Shown here one piece after another: positions 33,027 through 44,279 of a stretch of DNA of 64,000 nucleotides; position 1 is the first letter of the stretch; each line of letters opens with the position of its first letter. Under the pieces are notes generated by a model. It searched no databases. It had not been told where the DNA came from and saw only the letters and a program-made list of their open reading frames with translations. Both the position numbers and the translations under genes were made by a program. The stretch is from Acanthosepion esculentum (lineage: Eukaryota > Mollusca > Cephalopoda > Sepiida > Sepiidae): positions 35,783,618 through 35,847,617 of the forward strand of contig OZ038492.1 in NCBI GenBank assembly GCA_964036315.1. Reading direction: 5' to 3'.

Positions 33027-33555
33027 TATTAAGCTTTTCACCCCAAGCAAGGCTGGAAGCCACTAGCACGCAATGGGTTACAGAAGATTTGGAGCGAGAG
33101 CAGATGGGAATGAAAGGGGAAAGGATGTGGAGAAGGGAAGTGGATAGATCAAGGCAACTGGAGATGTCGAATGACGTTACACTTAAATAGTTGGAGGTTA
33201 TATTTGTCAGGGAAACAGGAATAAGGAAGAGAGTTCCACAGGCGAGATGTGCGAGACATGAAGCTATTGGAGTAGAAGAGACGTCTACATCTAACAGTTT
33301 CAACGGTGAATGGGTGGCAACGGGATGCCAGCCTCGTAGGACGCTTAAATTCATGAGGCCTGGGAACCAGAGAAATCAGCTCATCGGAGCAATTACCGTG
33401 AAAGTATTTGTAAAAAAGACAGAGCGAGGCAACGGCGCGTCTGCAGACGAGATGACAGATCAGGGCCAATTACATTGCATATCCGTCTCTGGATCTTATC
33501 AAGAACCCTGAGGCAAACAGCAGGGGCTCCAGACCATATATGGCAGCAATACTCC
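33027..33555 (-). pseudogene. CR1/Jockey-like LINE, well-preserved 3' end
   Basis: Minus strand carries a YCCHIWSGAP-like stretch, then RRAVASLCLFYKYFHGNCSD, ELISLVPRPHEFKRPTRLAS, RCHPFTVETVRCRRLFYSNS, FMSRTSRLWNSLPYSCFPD and YNLQLFKCNVIRHLQLP. It ends with the inverted tail AAGCTTTTCACCCCAAGCAA on the plus strand. This is the best copy of the C-terminal domain in the window. Confidence 0.88.
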
Positions 33556-34085
33556 ATGCAAGGGCGGTTTTATACGAATTGTTTGCTATTTTTCATCACC
33601 TTGCTTAACTTTTGGAATACTTCTTTCACTAGTCCAATGGGTATTCGGTTCACGGCAACGAAACTTGATGTTGACATCTCCAATGTTGATATATCATCTT
33701 GGGCTTCTTCTGATGCTGGAGAAAGTACTTTCTAATAGATATTTTTCTATTAGTATCACTTAGATGATTTTAGTGCCATTGATATTACGAAGTTCCTTAA
33801 AAACGGAATTTAATTTTTTTTAAAAGTGCTCTACTCTTTTGTACTATATGCACTTTTCTTCCATCATTACTGGGGTCATAGCAGTGTTGGTGATATTACG
33901 AAATTTCTTACAAGCGGAATTTTAGCTGAAAATGGCTTTTCTTTTTTACACTATTGGTAACAAGGCTTTTCCCTACTGTAGTCACTGAGTTCATGTTGGG
34001 GTCATTGATGTTACAAATTTTCTTATCGACTGAATTTGGCCAAAAACAAATGATTATTTTCTTTTTGTCATGAATAACGCGAATT
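33556..34085. other. No gene seen
   Basis: AT-rich; contains repeated phrases around GATATTACGAA and GGAATTT at 33786-33930 suggesting small internal duplications. Confidence 0.35.
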
Positions 34086-34089
34086 TAGA

Positions 34090-34320
34090 ACTGAAATTCG
34101 CACTTCTAGTCTGTGGAACTCCTTTCGGCTGTCTGCTTTCCTGTCCCCTACGACCTTAAAAAAATAAATGTAACATTAATCACCATCTTCTGTTTTTTCT
34201 GAATCATGTTTATTTTTCCACTGTTCTTTCACCATGCTAACTCTGTCTCATTTTCTTTCACTCCCAGTAATCTCTTAGAGGCTTTATCGCCTTACTTGGT
34301 GTGAAATGATTAAAGTAAAA
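34090..34320 (+). pseudogene. CR1/Jockey-like LINE 3' tip
   Basis: Begins in the RTSSLWNSF-equivalent region (GCACTTCTAGTCTGTGGAAC) and ends with the tail CTTACTTGGTGTGAAATGAT. Confidence 0.7.
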
Positions 34321-35289
34321 GTGAAAATATTCAAAGGGAGAGCTCATTACATTTTCTTTCGAAATGGCGACATTATTTACTTCTGTCGTCGCACGCAAGG
34401 ATTTAAATTCGTTAAACAGGTATAAAGAAAGATAAAACAAAGTACAAGAAATGAATTACAATATATTAACAAATAATTCTTTACTAATTTGACATACCAT
34501 TGTAATGATAACACAAATAGGGAAGGTAACTATGCGTGATCAATACATATTTGCAATACCTTCTGATATTATAACAACGGAACATCTTTTAATTATGTAG
34601 GGGAGATCGGACTGCGTAACCGATAAAATATATATAGCAACATTATGATATTTACATTAAAAAATAGATGGTGATTTAACTGAAAAGAAAGAAAGGTTAA
34701 AATTTATTTATATTATACAAAAAACAGGATGCAAGTGTCACATCTGACAATTATTATTATTATTGTTATTATTATTATTATTATTAATGTAATAATTCTT
34801 TACCTTTAAAAAACATGAAGTTAGTTGAGCATTTCTACAATTGAATTGTTTTCTTTTCTGTGTGAAAAATCTAGAATGTTTAGCAGTACAATTAACTCTA
34901 TTGTTACATATAAGAAAGAATTCTGTTTTTTAAGTGATTGAAAGTAAAAAAAAAAAAAAACTATCGAAAGAAAACGAACATGAAACAAGAAAAATTAAAG
35001 ACAATCTATTAAAAACCTGAACTACCCCATTCATAATGAGATATTTAGTTCTAATGACGTAAACATGAAGCATATTTTCGTATTGACGTCGAGTAATGTC
35101 TCCTGTTACAAAAAACAACAAACTATTTCGTTATTTCAAACAGGGAAGATAGCTATGTGGGATCAAAAAATATCTGAAGTTTCGCTGTGTGTGTCTTTTT
35201 TATTTTTTATTAAAAGGTGGGGAATTTTATCGCTGAGAATTACGTTTTACTACACTTCAATAGATTCTACCACTTATTTATTTATTACC
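34321..35289. other. AT-rich, no gene; short (ATT)n
   Basis: An ATT/GTT trinucleotide run lies at 34749-34786. Otherwise no recognised feature. Confidence 0.45.
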
Positions 35290-35830
35290 CTTTTTTAAAA
35301 AGTAAATTCCACCCTGTACAAGGCCTGGGGCCACTAGAGGTAGATGGGTTAAGGGGTAGTTTATATAGATAAGAGGGTTAAGATAACTGTTGACTTGAAT
35401 AGGTTAAGATAGTAGTGACCGAGAAAATATCTTCTTGGACGTCTTTTCTAAAGGGCAATTGTTTACGGGAAGAAAAGCTGCTTGAGTGGAACTTACTTCT
35501 CGCCGATGGAATAATAGAGGGAATATGGGTGGTTTGTTACTATATAAGTGGCATGGCGGGTCCTAGCCGTGAAGGTTAAACCTAGCGGATCCAAGAAATG
35601 TACTTCGTCTGAGCACATTGCATAATAATAACGACAGAGCAGTGAGAGACTCGCCACATTCCTATATGGCGAGTCTCTGATCTGTGAGAGAGACGTTGGA
35701 GTGTGGAAAATAATTTCTTCGCCAACAAGGACTCAGAGACGATTTTGAAAGACTGAAAAGTGAGGACTGGGCATCTCCCGCCTATATATGGCAACAGTAC
35801 TGCATTTTCGGCCTCATCTGGCTTTTATAA
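35290..35830 (-). pseudogene. LINE ORF2 3' fragment (CR1-like, related to 13.2 kb copy)
   Basis: Minus strand reads SQMRPKMQYCCHIWAGDAQ, then SLTALSLLLCNVLRRSTFLG and a 3' tail region (plus strand TTCCACCCTGTACAAGGCCT). The pattern follows the I/LRPxxEYCSHLWAGAP motif of LINE C-terminal domains. Confidence 0.65.
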
Positions 35831-35881
35831 AAGTAGAGGATAGCATATTCATTATTTATCACTTAGTTATTTACTAAGCGT

Positions 35882-35998
35882 AGCTTAGATGTTGCACAAG
35901 GTCGAAAATATTGAGCATCCAGTCAGGACCGAACTCACTACACAGTCGTAAGTGATATAGTAGGACAACCCTGCAAACCACTATATCACCTAGAAGTT
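35882..35998 (-). mobile_element. SINE2, inverted copy
   Basis: Inverse tRNA-like head with GTGAGTTCGGTCCTGACTGG on the minus strand, 30 bp from a direct copy, forming a head-to-head pair. Confidence 0.6.
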
Positions 35999-36027
35999 CC
36001 CCTACTACTCATATAACACCAATGGAT

Positions 36028-36150
36028 GGGCACCTCGAGGCGGTGTAATGGTTAGCAAGCTCGTCTTGCTAGCACAATTATGACTGAGTAGTCAGTTCGA
36101 TTCTCACTGGGTGCACCATACTTTCGGCCTTGTGCCGCATCTGAGCTACG
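36028..36150 (+). mobile_element. SINE2, direct copy
   Basis: GGGCACCTCGAGGCGGTGTA, ATGGTTAGCAAGCTCG and CAGTTCGATTCTCACTGGG form a tRNA-like head with A and B boxes and a short acceptor pairing GCACC/GGTGC. It is followed by CTTTCGGCCTTGTG. Confidence 0.7.
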
Positions 36151-36439
36151 CTTGGATTCATTAATTATACCACTGGAAAAGATTTTCATGCCAGTAAATT
36201 TACAATGAATTAGATTTATGTTGTACGAAAAAAAGATGCCAATGTTAAACCTGGAAAATTTAAGTTTAAAGTCGAAACTATTCAAAGGAATTTCCCATTA
36301 ATCTTGCAGTCAAAATAGCGGAATAATTTACCTCTAGCGTAACATGCAAGAATTTTGAATTATTAAACAAGACTAAAGAAATATAAAACAACAAAAAAAA
36401 AAATAAATTGCACTACATCAGAAAATTACTCTACTACTT

Positions 36440-36715
36440 ACTATGAAATGTAACCGTAAGTTCTATGCTAACAGTTTCTTCTATCGCGCTTTTCGCTTGA
36501 AGAATTCTCTTCCGGCTTCTGACTTCCCAGTCAACTTTGATATTCAAAGATTTAATGCAATATCAAACGTTATCTTCCGTTTTCTTAATTCTTATTCTTT
36601 TATTATCCTCTCGCCTTAATAGTAGTTTTTTCATATTCTATGACATTCAGTAACCTCGTGCGTCCTAGTGGCTTTATTGCCCGTCTTGGGGTGAAGTGAT
36701 TAAAAGAAATACTTC
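36440..36715 (+). pseudogene. CR1/Jockey-like LINE 3' tip
   Basis: Decayed C-terminus followed by the tail CGTCTTGGGGTGAAGTGATT. Confidence 0.65.
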
Positions 36716-37394
36716 GTTATTATGCTAACACAAAGTCGAGTAATAATTTCTATTATGATGCCATCTCTTTCTTGATGACGTGTATATTAAACTTAAATTT
36801 TTATACTTAAAATTTCAATATGATTGCTTTCTTAAGCGTGTCAGTAAAGTTATAAATTAGTTTTGAAATCTAATGTAATTAATTTTCTGAATTAATTTAA
36901 TTTATTTGACAAATGAAAAGTTCTGTCTGTAAATTTTAAAAAATCCAATTTAATAATTAAAAAAAATGTTTACTGGCGAAAAATATATTACATTTTAAAT
37001 ATTTCCATGACATATGAAATGCTTCTTACGTGACACCACCAGTGATTTAGCTACAGATCAATTGTTATTGATTTTGCCGTATTAAGACAGTAATTATTCA
37101 TTTGTGAATCAGATTTTTTTCAGCGTATTTTTTTTTTTTGCATTCATATTGAGATGCCCAGTTCTTTTCCTTTTTTTTTCTTGGACAGTTAAATATATAA
37201 CATCGAACGAGAATTCAACACACCTACGGTATTCTCCTATGTTTTTATGAGAGATTGAAACTTAAGAGATTAGGTTGCAGATATCAAGAAGTAGACGACA
37301 TTTTAATGTAGTCATATAGATCAAACCCTTGCTCGTCAGATATACTCTATAACAATTGTTAAAGCCTTATTGTAGCGGACGTATGTTCTTCGAT
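36716..37394. other. AT-rich, no gene seen
   Basis: No recognised motif. Confidence 0.4.
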
Positions 37395-37534
37395 ATATAA
37401 AAGTGAACATAGAAGTCAACACTTAGAGGCGACAGTCTGTTTCAAGCTTGATGCAATCGTCAGGCCTGATGATTGCATCTAGCATGAAACAGACTGTCGC
37501 CTCTAAGTGTTGATTTCTATGTTCACTTTTATAT
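37395..37534. repeat. 140-bp palindrome carrying hammerhead motifs on both strands
   Basis: Two arms of 70 bp are almost perfect inverse copies centred on AGGCCT at 37462-37467. Each arm contains the sequence from the hammerhead core to CTCTAAGTGTTGA and TATGTTCACTTTTATAT. Head-to-head PLE terminal repeats are a likely origin. Confidence 0.9.
37462..37502 (+). ncRNA. Hammerhead ribozyme-like motif H1
   Basis: Stem I AGGC (37462-37465) pairs with GCCT (37499-37502). The core CTGATGA (37466-37472) is followed by stem II TGC/GCA with loop ATCTA above a T-T mismatch at 10.1/11.1. GAAAC lies at 37486-37490. Stem III is ACA/TGT with loop GAC and the cleavage triplet GUC is at 37496-37498. The inverse arm has CTGACGA with a poorer stem II. 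(TA)n begins 107 bases downstream. Confidence 0.62.
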
Positions 37535-37604
37535 TTACACACGCTCTATCTCTGATATTGAGCACTTTATCCAATAAATATAGCGCATTTTAAGACTATA
37601 TTTC

Positions 37605-37608
<4 letters not shown>

Positions 37609-37647
<39 letters not shown>
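37609..37647. repeat. (TA)n microsatellite
   Basis: 39 bases of TA between H1 and H2. Confidence 0.97.
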
Positions 37648-37650
<3 letters not shown>

Positions 37651-37799
37651 AAAAAATATACATATACTCACATATACTTGCAAGTACATATATATTCGTA
37701 TCTCAGGTGTTATAAATACTGTGCTCCGTGTTATAAAATAAAGAGCTATTAAGTATATACAAATTAATATACATAATATCCAACGGTCAGATCGGATTC

Positions 37800-37843
37800 A
37801 GTACCTGAAGATTGCAGATTTGCATGAAACTCCAAGTCGTGCT
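37800..37843 (+). ncRNA. Hammerhead ribozyme-like motif H2
   Basis: Stem I AGTAC/GTGCT (one G-T wobble, 5 bp). Core CTGAAGA at 37805-37811. Stem II TGCA/TGCA with loop GATT above a T-T mismatch. GAAAC at 37826-37830, stem III ACT/AGT with loop CCA, cleavage triplet GUC at 37836-37838. H2 resembles H1 in stem II but stems I and III have changed with pairing kept, which argues for a selected fold. Confidence 0.65.
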
Positions 37844-38265
37844 ATCCAAGTTAGATATTATGTATATTCACTAATATATATGTCCAGACATACTGCTTTC
37901 AAAAATTGTTATTTCTATAGAAATATATTGTTGTTAATTTAAATAAAACATGTCTTTTAATGCATATTAACGGATTTGGTTGTCCCTGTTTTAATTTAGA
38001 TAGAAGTAAAGACCTCAATAAATGGCGCCAAAATGGCGTAAAGTGGTCATAAGAATAAGAACCATGAAATATATTTTTTTCTTTCAACTAACAATAATGT
38101 ATTTTTACAATAATAACATTTTCTTTTAAACAGAAACTGTGGTTGTATGTGTGTGAGAACTTGTAATTTATTGAGGGTTGTGGCACAAATTACATGTTGT
38201 AAAGTAGTTGTTGGGAGTAGGGTTAGGGTTAGAGATTTCTGAAAGCCCGTTAATTTTTTTTATTG

Positions 38266-38288
38266 ATACCACGTGAATCACGTGGTAT
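38266..38288. other. Perfect 23-nt hairpin with two CACGTG boxes
   Basis: ATACCACGTG, loop AAT, CACGTGGTAT. Each arm contains an E-box hexamer. No adjacent gene, so a regulatory role is not supported. Confidence 0.6.
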
Positions 38289-38616
38289 GAGTTACATGAT
38301 TAATGATAATCTATTATTAATAACCTATTATACACCTACGATTACGTCTAATGAAAACCAGATCCCGGAGTCCATCACAATAACATTTCACATCAAGATC
38401 TGCGGAATTTTACTCAAAATGATAACAAATCGTCGCCATTTGTGACATGTATCTGAGACTTCAATCCCATCGTACGAACAAAACTGCCAATGAATATATT
38501 GTCCTAGTATGGCATGCCTAAGGTATTTCTTTCTCGGAAATATGTTACTAAGTGAACAAAAGTTTTATCAAGTTTATGTCATAAGCAACAGGCGGGTTAG
38601 AGTAATCATAGTTTAT

Positions 38617-38775
38617 TTTTGCCTTTTAGGCATTAGTTTAAAGACATTGGTCTTCTGCTGCCATAATAAGGCCCTTTGTCTCTCCCTTAAGACCACTTCT
38701 TCTAAATCATTGATGGTTTGGCGAACATCTATGTCTCGTTTATCCAAACGCTTTGGGTACTTTCCAACTGTTTAG
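38617..38775 (-). other. Coding-like open segment, unknown
   Basis: A minus-strand frame entered from upstream without its own start reads TVGKYPKRLDKRDIDVRQ, TINDLEEVVLRERQRALLW and QQKTNVFKLMPKRQK, then stops. Composition (charged, helix-prone) looks more protein-like than its neighbours. It could be a terminal exon or an unrecognised transposon ORF. There is no good polypyrimidine tract before the AG at its start. Confidence 0.25.
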
Positions 38776-39755
38776 ATCTCCATTGTTGTTCAGTAGTTTC
38801 ATATAATCAAACTTCGCAAAATTTCACAGACATATACACCCATACATACTGTTTCCAAAAAGGATATCGTGTAACAAGTCATGGTAAGTAATGGTGAATA
38901 TATAATTGAATACAATGTAACTGTATTTTACTTTGAAAGAATAAATTCGATACAGAAAAATAGAAATTATTTATGACACAACCTAATAGAAGAAAATTAC
39001 TTCAGCGGCAATGTGATGGAACGATAATGACTCTTCGCAAAGTTGTTATTTGTGTATAAATTGGATCAGCTGAAACATTGCACACACACAAAAAAGAGAT
39101 CAAAGCTCTGAATAATCCTTGGGATTGTATCGATACTTCGCAAAATTATGGACATGATTTTCCAAAGGATTTTACACTTTTTCTCTTGTGGTTTTTTAAA
39201 TCGACCACTCTCTAAAAACGCCAGTTATATCCGAACATTGACTCTAAACCTTCAAAAATCGCTATTAGTGTCTATCGTCTATCTGCATATATAATTCATA
39301 ATGCACTTATGTCGTTTGTAGGAATCGTACATGGTTACTAGTCAAAACTGCCAAACCTCTCTAAAACTGTTGCCTTCTCTTCATAGATAATCGATTAGAT
39401 TTCCATAATGTTAATGTCGGATTTATCAATAAAAATATCCAACAAATCTTGAGGTTTTCTGAGTCATTTAATCAAACAAAATAGAAGTTTATTTTTTTAT
39501 TTTTTTTGTCAAGGAGGCGTTTGACTGATTCTAAAACTACATATGGGTTCTTTTGTTTACTGCTGAGTGAAGTCGCACTGTTCCTGTTTATCAATATCCG
39601 GACCAATCTTAGTTATAAATGTAATTTTCTACAATATCATTTGTCCTTTGAACCGACGCAGCCATTTTAATGAAACTTTCCGAGGTAGACGCAACGATAA
39701 ATTTTTAAACGCAATTCGATAACAGAGAAAGTAATAAACAGATATTAACGACTGA
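38776..39755. other. AT-rich, no gene seen
   Basis: No recognised motif. Confidence 0.4.
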
Positions 39756-39759
39756 TTTG

Positions 39760-40000
39760 ATTAAATATATTTCTTCAATAGTCGAATATGTTTCCTGTGT
39801 TTCTTCTTTTTTCCGTGTCCCTGCAGGACGTGGGCGATCATGCTCCTCGGCAATCTCCTCTCATTTGTAGCGCTTAGTAAAGTTTGTCTTTTTCTTATAT
39901 TCCCCAATTGCTGTTCTGCCATCCGTTTACACACACTCGTTAAATAGTTTATACGCCTAACACGCTCACTCATACCTTCAACATGACTTGTGAGCATCAA
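39760..40000 (-). pseudogene. RTE-like LINE C-terminal remnant
   Basis: Minus strand reads RRLPRSMIAHVLQGHG after KRMAEQQLGNIRKRQTLL, matching the extreme C terminus of the RTE family (pattern RxMIAHVLxGHGT) and a WMAEQGLGEI-like stretch. Confidence 0.65.
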
Positions 40001-40639
40001 ATTTTCTATGCTCTCTTTCCTTACTATTTGCCCATTAAATTCTTTTTTATTCTAAGTATACCTGTCCCGTTCGTTTTTCATGTTCTCTAAAAACTTCATT
40101 GCTGTTGACGTGTTCAGTCCATGGCATTATCATCATCCTTCTGTAGACTCACATCTCTCACATGTAGGCGTTCTGGGATTGCAAATGAAATATTTGTCCC
40201 AGATTACTTTCACAACACAGAGAATAAATCACTGTAGGTTCAGACTCGAATATCGCGACAGAAAGAAATTCCGAAAACTCGATTCGCAGGTACTATCTCA
40301 CAAATCACAATGCACGTAACCAGTCAGAAAAATAACTCACTCTCCGACGAAAGCAGTAGCCAAAATATATCAATTCTCCTCCCCGATTTGAGAACACCAA
40401 CTGCTTTTATCGGCCGAGCATTTTTTCCATTCGTCGACATCTGGGAGAGGACGCCCAATTTTTTGCATATCAAAATACTTTTATAGTGACTCCTGCGATG
40501 GACTTGTTTTTGATTCAAATATTCCGTCTTCAGCATGTTATGCGGAATACGTGCCCTTATTTTTGATAAGTAATTTTCTTTTTCGCCACATTTTCCGTCG
40601 TAGGATACACGCGACGCGCTGTCGCTTGGTTTGACGAGG
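40001..40639. other. Unrecognised stretch
   Basis: A minus frame at 40324-40536 is open but unfamiliar. It may be an upstream part of the adjacent LINE. Confidence 0.3.
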
Positions 40640-41230
40640 TAAGTCCCCGTTTTCTTCGCTATAGTTGCATCAAATCTCCTATAAATCTCTTATGCGATTG
40701 TCCAGCTTTCACTGCCATATAGGAGAACGGATATTACATAACAGTTCAGTACTTTTGTCTTCGTTCCTAAGTGAATCTTCCTATTTCTTAATACTTTGCT
40801 TAGCTTTTGCAGGCATATTTCGCTATCCCAATGGACCTTCGACTTTTGTCACGTTTTTCGTTCTCCGTTAAAACACTACGTGGATATTTAAATTTTCCTA
40901 CTTGATTTTGGCATCTCCAATTCGAAGTTTGCATCGTGGATATTAAGTATAAGTATCCTTTTTATTTCCATTTTTCTAAAACTTTCGTCGTTTCTCCTAT
41001 GTTCGTTGAATTGTATTCTCAGCATCCTTCTGTAGAACAATATTTCTGTTGCTTCAAGTCTCTCCTTCATCTGTGAGGATATTGTCCAGCATTCATTGGC
41101 ATATAGGGGTTGACCGATATTACATAAACGTTCAGTACACTTTTCTTTGTTTCTAACGGAATCTTCCTGTTGCTTAATACTTTCTTTAGCTTTTGCAAGG
41201 CATATTTCACTATCCTAATCCGCATCAAAT
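40640..41230 (-). pseudogene. RTE-like LINE ORF2 fragments, two tandem pieces
   Basis: Reading minus, piece 1 (about 41230-40890) gives ALQKLKKVLSNRKIPLETKK then KERLEATEILFYRRMLRI. Piece 2 (about 40870-40640) again gives a KLSKVLRNRKIHLGTKTK stretch. The repeated order shows a local duplication or two nested truncated copies. Confidence 0.7.
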
Positions 41231-41796
41231 TCATATATGTGCATTTCTAATCCTTCTGATAAAAAAGAGCTATTATAATCCTAGTCTCCACCTGATAACA
41301 TTGATCGATGAAGAGCTTTGAACAAGTCTCAAATTTATATATATACATTTCTATACACACTGACCACAAACACTGTACTAATGATCGAACGAGAATCTTA
41401 TCATTAGGCATTATATCACTATCCTTTCACCTCAGTTCTATAGTGTATTCTCAGTACTTTAAGTTTTTATGAAAGCCATGTGCTCAATTTCGGATTCGAA
41501 GATCAGTTCATATATCATTCATGACTACAATTCTCTACGATTGAACAAGTTTTTAATATTAATTTGGACGACAGAAAAATGAATCGGATAAAATTAATTC
41601 TGTAGAAGAAAAGGAATCTGTTCAAAATGAAGTATACTATTTTGTAAAGGTATATAAAAAAGCTTTTTAGAGATTTTCAGAGTCCTTGATCTTCAAAGGA
41701 ATGCTTAAAAATCAATTGTCCATGTAAAAATCGAAACGCCGCTTCAAGGATCTAATGCGACACATTAAATGGCCACAGACACACACGCAAATGTGA

Positions 41797-41822
41797 ATAC
41801 AGACATACATACATACATACAT

Positions 41823-41890
<68 letters not shown>
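41797..41890. repeat. (ACAT)n, (CA)n and (TA)n array
   Basis: Compound simple repeat, about 94 bases. Confidence 0.95.
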
Positions 41891-41893
<3 letters not shown>

Positions 41894-41989
41894 ATATGAG
41901 AATACAGGAAATGGAGCGTGGACTGAATCAAGAAGCCGTTAAATACATTGTCCATTGATTCCTTCTGGCTTGAGAAAAAAGAATTCCAC

Positions 41990-41992
<3 letters not shown>

Positions 41993-42023
<31 letters not shown>
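41993..42023. repeat. (TA)n microsatellite
   Basis: 31 bases of TA just upstream of a coding-like segment. Confidence 0.95.
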
Positions 42024-42027
<4 letters not shown>

Positions 42028-42047
42028 TATTATCGCATCCAAATATG

Positions 42048-42215
42048 AGTCAAACATTAACAGCTGGCGGGTTTGTGTTTTGTCCTTCAGACATCTCGAA
42101 TCGTATGAGGCGCAGGAAGTCTTCAATTAGGTCGACTTCTTCTTCCCATGATGCAGAGAAACTTATTAGTATTGAACAAGCTATGCAGGAATATAAGCAA
42201 TCGCGCGGGTACTAC

Positions 42216-42217
<2 letters not shown>
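42048..42217 (+). CDS. Candidate coding segment, unknown protein
   Basis: An ATG at 42048 opens MSQTLTAGGFVFCPSDISNR, then MRRRKSSIRSTSSSHDAEK and LISIEQAMQEYKQSRGYY, running into the (CA)n array at 42215. It is not part of any repeat I can align within the window, and the basic RRRKSS patch and serine run look protein-like. It might be an exon (a weak GT donor lies at CGGGTAC) or a fragment of an unrecognised element. The frame is also open upstream through TA repeats, so the ATG is only the plausible start. Confidence 0.25.

Positions 42218-42276
<59 letters not shown>
42215..42276. repeat. (CA)n microsatellite
   Basis: About 62 bases with one ATA interruption. Confidence 0.97.
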
Positions 42277-42278
<2 letters not shown>

Positions 42279-42429
42279 CGAAACATTCAAAAATAAATAT
42301 ACTGTTTAATACATAAACGGATGTCTTGTCAAATACGAGTATCCCTAAAAATAATGTTTAAAGTAATGCAACATCTGTCGGATTGATAAACATATTTATA
42401 CTTTCTTTAGAAAAATATATGTCTGAGTG

Positions 42430-42470
42430 TGCCTATGTGTGCATGTGTATATATATGTGTGTGCATATAT

Positions 42471-42543
<73 letters not shown>
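42430..42543. repeat. Compound (TG)n/(TA)n microsatellite
   Basis: Alternating GTGT/GTAT motifs with a TA core and a long GT end. Confidence 0.95.
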
Positions 42544-42644
42544 ATAATCCCCACGCGGTTGTTTTATTCATGCATAGCTTCTTTAATACTAGTAAGATTC
42601 TCAGCTTCATTGGAAGAAGCAGCCGTACTCATACGATTCGAGAT

Positions 42645-43012
42645 AGACTATTTACATTATTCGGACTATTGTTACGCTCCGGCCTTATTCAGGTGGTTGG
42701 AATGTCGAACTGAACCCTATATTTCGCTCACTGAGGTAGACTGTTCTAGTTCCTGGTTAAGGCGGTGGAGAACTTTGAGAAGGGAATTAACAGGAGATAA
42801 CTGACATCCATTAAACAGGACATGTGGAACTAGAACAGTTTACCCCAGTGAGCGAGATAAAAGGTTCAGTTCGACATTCAAACAACCCGAAGAAGACCGG
42901 AGCGGACAACGATCTAAACGTTGTGATAAACATGGCGACAAAGATGAGGACAATAGTCCGAATAATGTAAATAGTGTTTATAATGCCTCATCCCAGAAAT
43001 ATAGACAGATAG
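42645..43012. mobile_element. SINE-B foldback copy
   Basis: Inverted arms (CATTATTCGGACTATTG on the left, CAATAGTCCGAATAATG on the right) flank CAGGAGATAACTGACATCC and GTTCAGTTCGACATTC. The arms include a GAAGAAGACCGGAGCGGAC stretch and a decayed CTAAACGTTGTGA. The tail is CCCAGAAATATAGACAGATA. The tRNA core is absent, as at 27808. Confidence 0.75.
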
Positions 43013-43149
43013 GATTCGAAGTGTCTGAAGAAAAAATGCAGGTCCTATATTACGATACGATGAACTGAATGTATAGGTGCCCTCAATGAAAATCACAAAT
43101 GCACCACACTTGATTGAAGGCGTAAAGAGTGAATATGCTAAAATTCTTA

Positions 43150-43445
43150 CATCTAGAGAGGCATGGTGGAGTAATGGATAGCAGGTCGGATTGAGGAAAT
43201 GGAGAGCCGAGTTCAATTTCCAGTGGAATCCATCATATTTACTAAGATGCTAATATGAATCCTTTTCTCCCCCCCCCCAGCTATGGGTAAATAGCAGGAC
43301 AGACCGGTTTCTATAGCCTTGGATGGCAACTAGTCTACCGTAGAAAGAAATACTAACCTACAACGGGAAAAAATTCTACCTCGTCAGTTATGTATTAAAA
43401 GATACATGATCGCCTAAGCGTGTATCACGCATAGCATATAATTGA
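43150..43445 (+). mobile_element. SINE1, tail subfamily a
   Basis: Head GGCATGGTGGAGTAATGGAT, body with a poly-C run and AAATAGCAGGACAGACC, tail CGTCAGTTATGTATTAAAAG through GGCATATAATTGACTGA. The tail ends are mutually inverse (CAGTTATGT/ACATAACTG type). Confidence 0.85.
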
Positions 43446-43524
43446 CTGATTTAATCTGACAGTGAGAGTTGAAATCACCGCAGTAGACAAGGCTATTACT
43501 TTTTTAATGAATCAGTAAATGGTG

Positions 43525-43855
43525 ACTGAGGAGGTACGATGAAGTAATGGATAGTGGCTCGGATTGAGGAATCGGAGAGCTGAGTTCGAATTCCAGTCGA
43601 ATCTGTTACATTCACTTACGTGCTAATACCCTTGGGAAAGGTATGAATCTTTTTCTTCTCCCCCCCCCCCAGCTATGCTTAAATAGCAGGGCAGACGGGG
43701 TTCTATAGACTTGGATGGCAACTGGTCTACAACAGAAAGAAATGGCAACGTGCTACGGAAAAAAATTCTACCTCGTCAGTTATGTATTAAAAGATACATG
43801 ATCGCCTAAGTGTGTATCACGTATGACACATAACTGACTGACAACGAGTTCACGT
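43525..43855 (+). mobile_element. SINE1, tail subfamily a, full-length copy
   Basis: The most complete SINE1: head AGTAATGGATAGTGGCTCGG, B box GAGTTCGAATTCC, ACTTACGTGCTAATACCC, poly-C, then CCTCGTCAGTTATG and final ACACATAACTGACTGAC. It lies about 80 bases from the previous copy in the same orientation. Confidence 0.88.
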
Positions 43856-44062
43856 GAATCGTGCAAATCACATCAACCTTTGCATCACAAATGATGGAAA
43901 TCATATTGAGGATGTTATTTGTTAATATTCCTATTCAATAAAATGTTGCGTAAAAATTAATTTCTCAATGGATTTTTGGCTATGTGCCCAGACTTTAGAG
44001 ACATCCTTCATTTCACATTTCCACCAAAACTTTCTTAATATATAAAAATTTATTTATCGCTA

Positions 44063-44066
<4 letters not shown>

Positions 44067-44139
<73 letters not shown>
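44067..44139. repeat. (TA)n microsatellite
   Basis: About 73 bases of TA. Confidence 0.97.
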
Positions 44140-44142
<3 letters not shown>

Positions 44143-44279
44143 CTCAAAGGGTGACGGATCTAACTACTGACAAGGCTCAATATTGCTTAACTTTGACGAT
44201 CGGATGTGAACTGGTGTTTCAATGTAACCTGGCCGTAATATGATGTAGCCTTAGATGTACAGGTATTATTATGGATGAC

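Noticed and set aside
38218..38236. Telomeric repeat GGTTAGGGTTAG
   Set aside because: Only about two units; too short to indicate an interstitial telomere.
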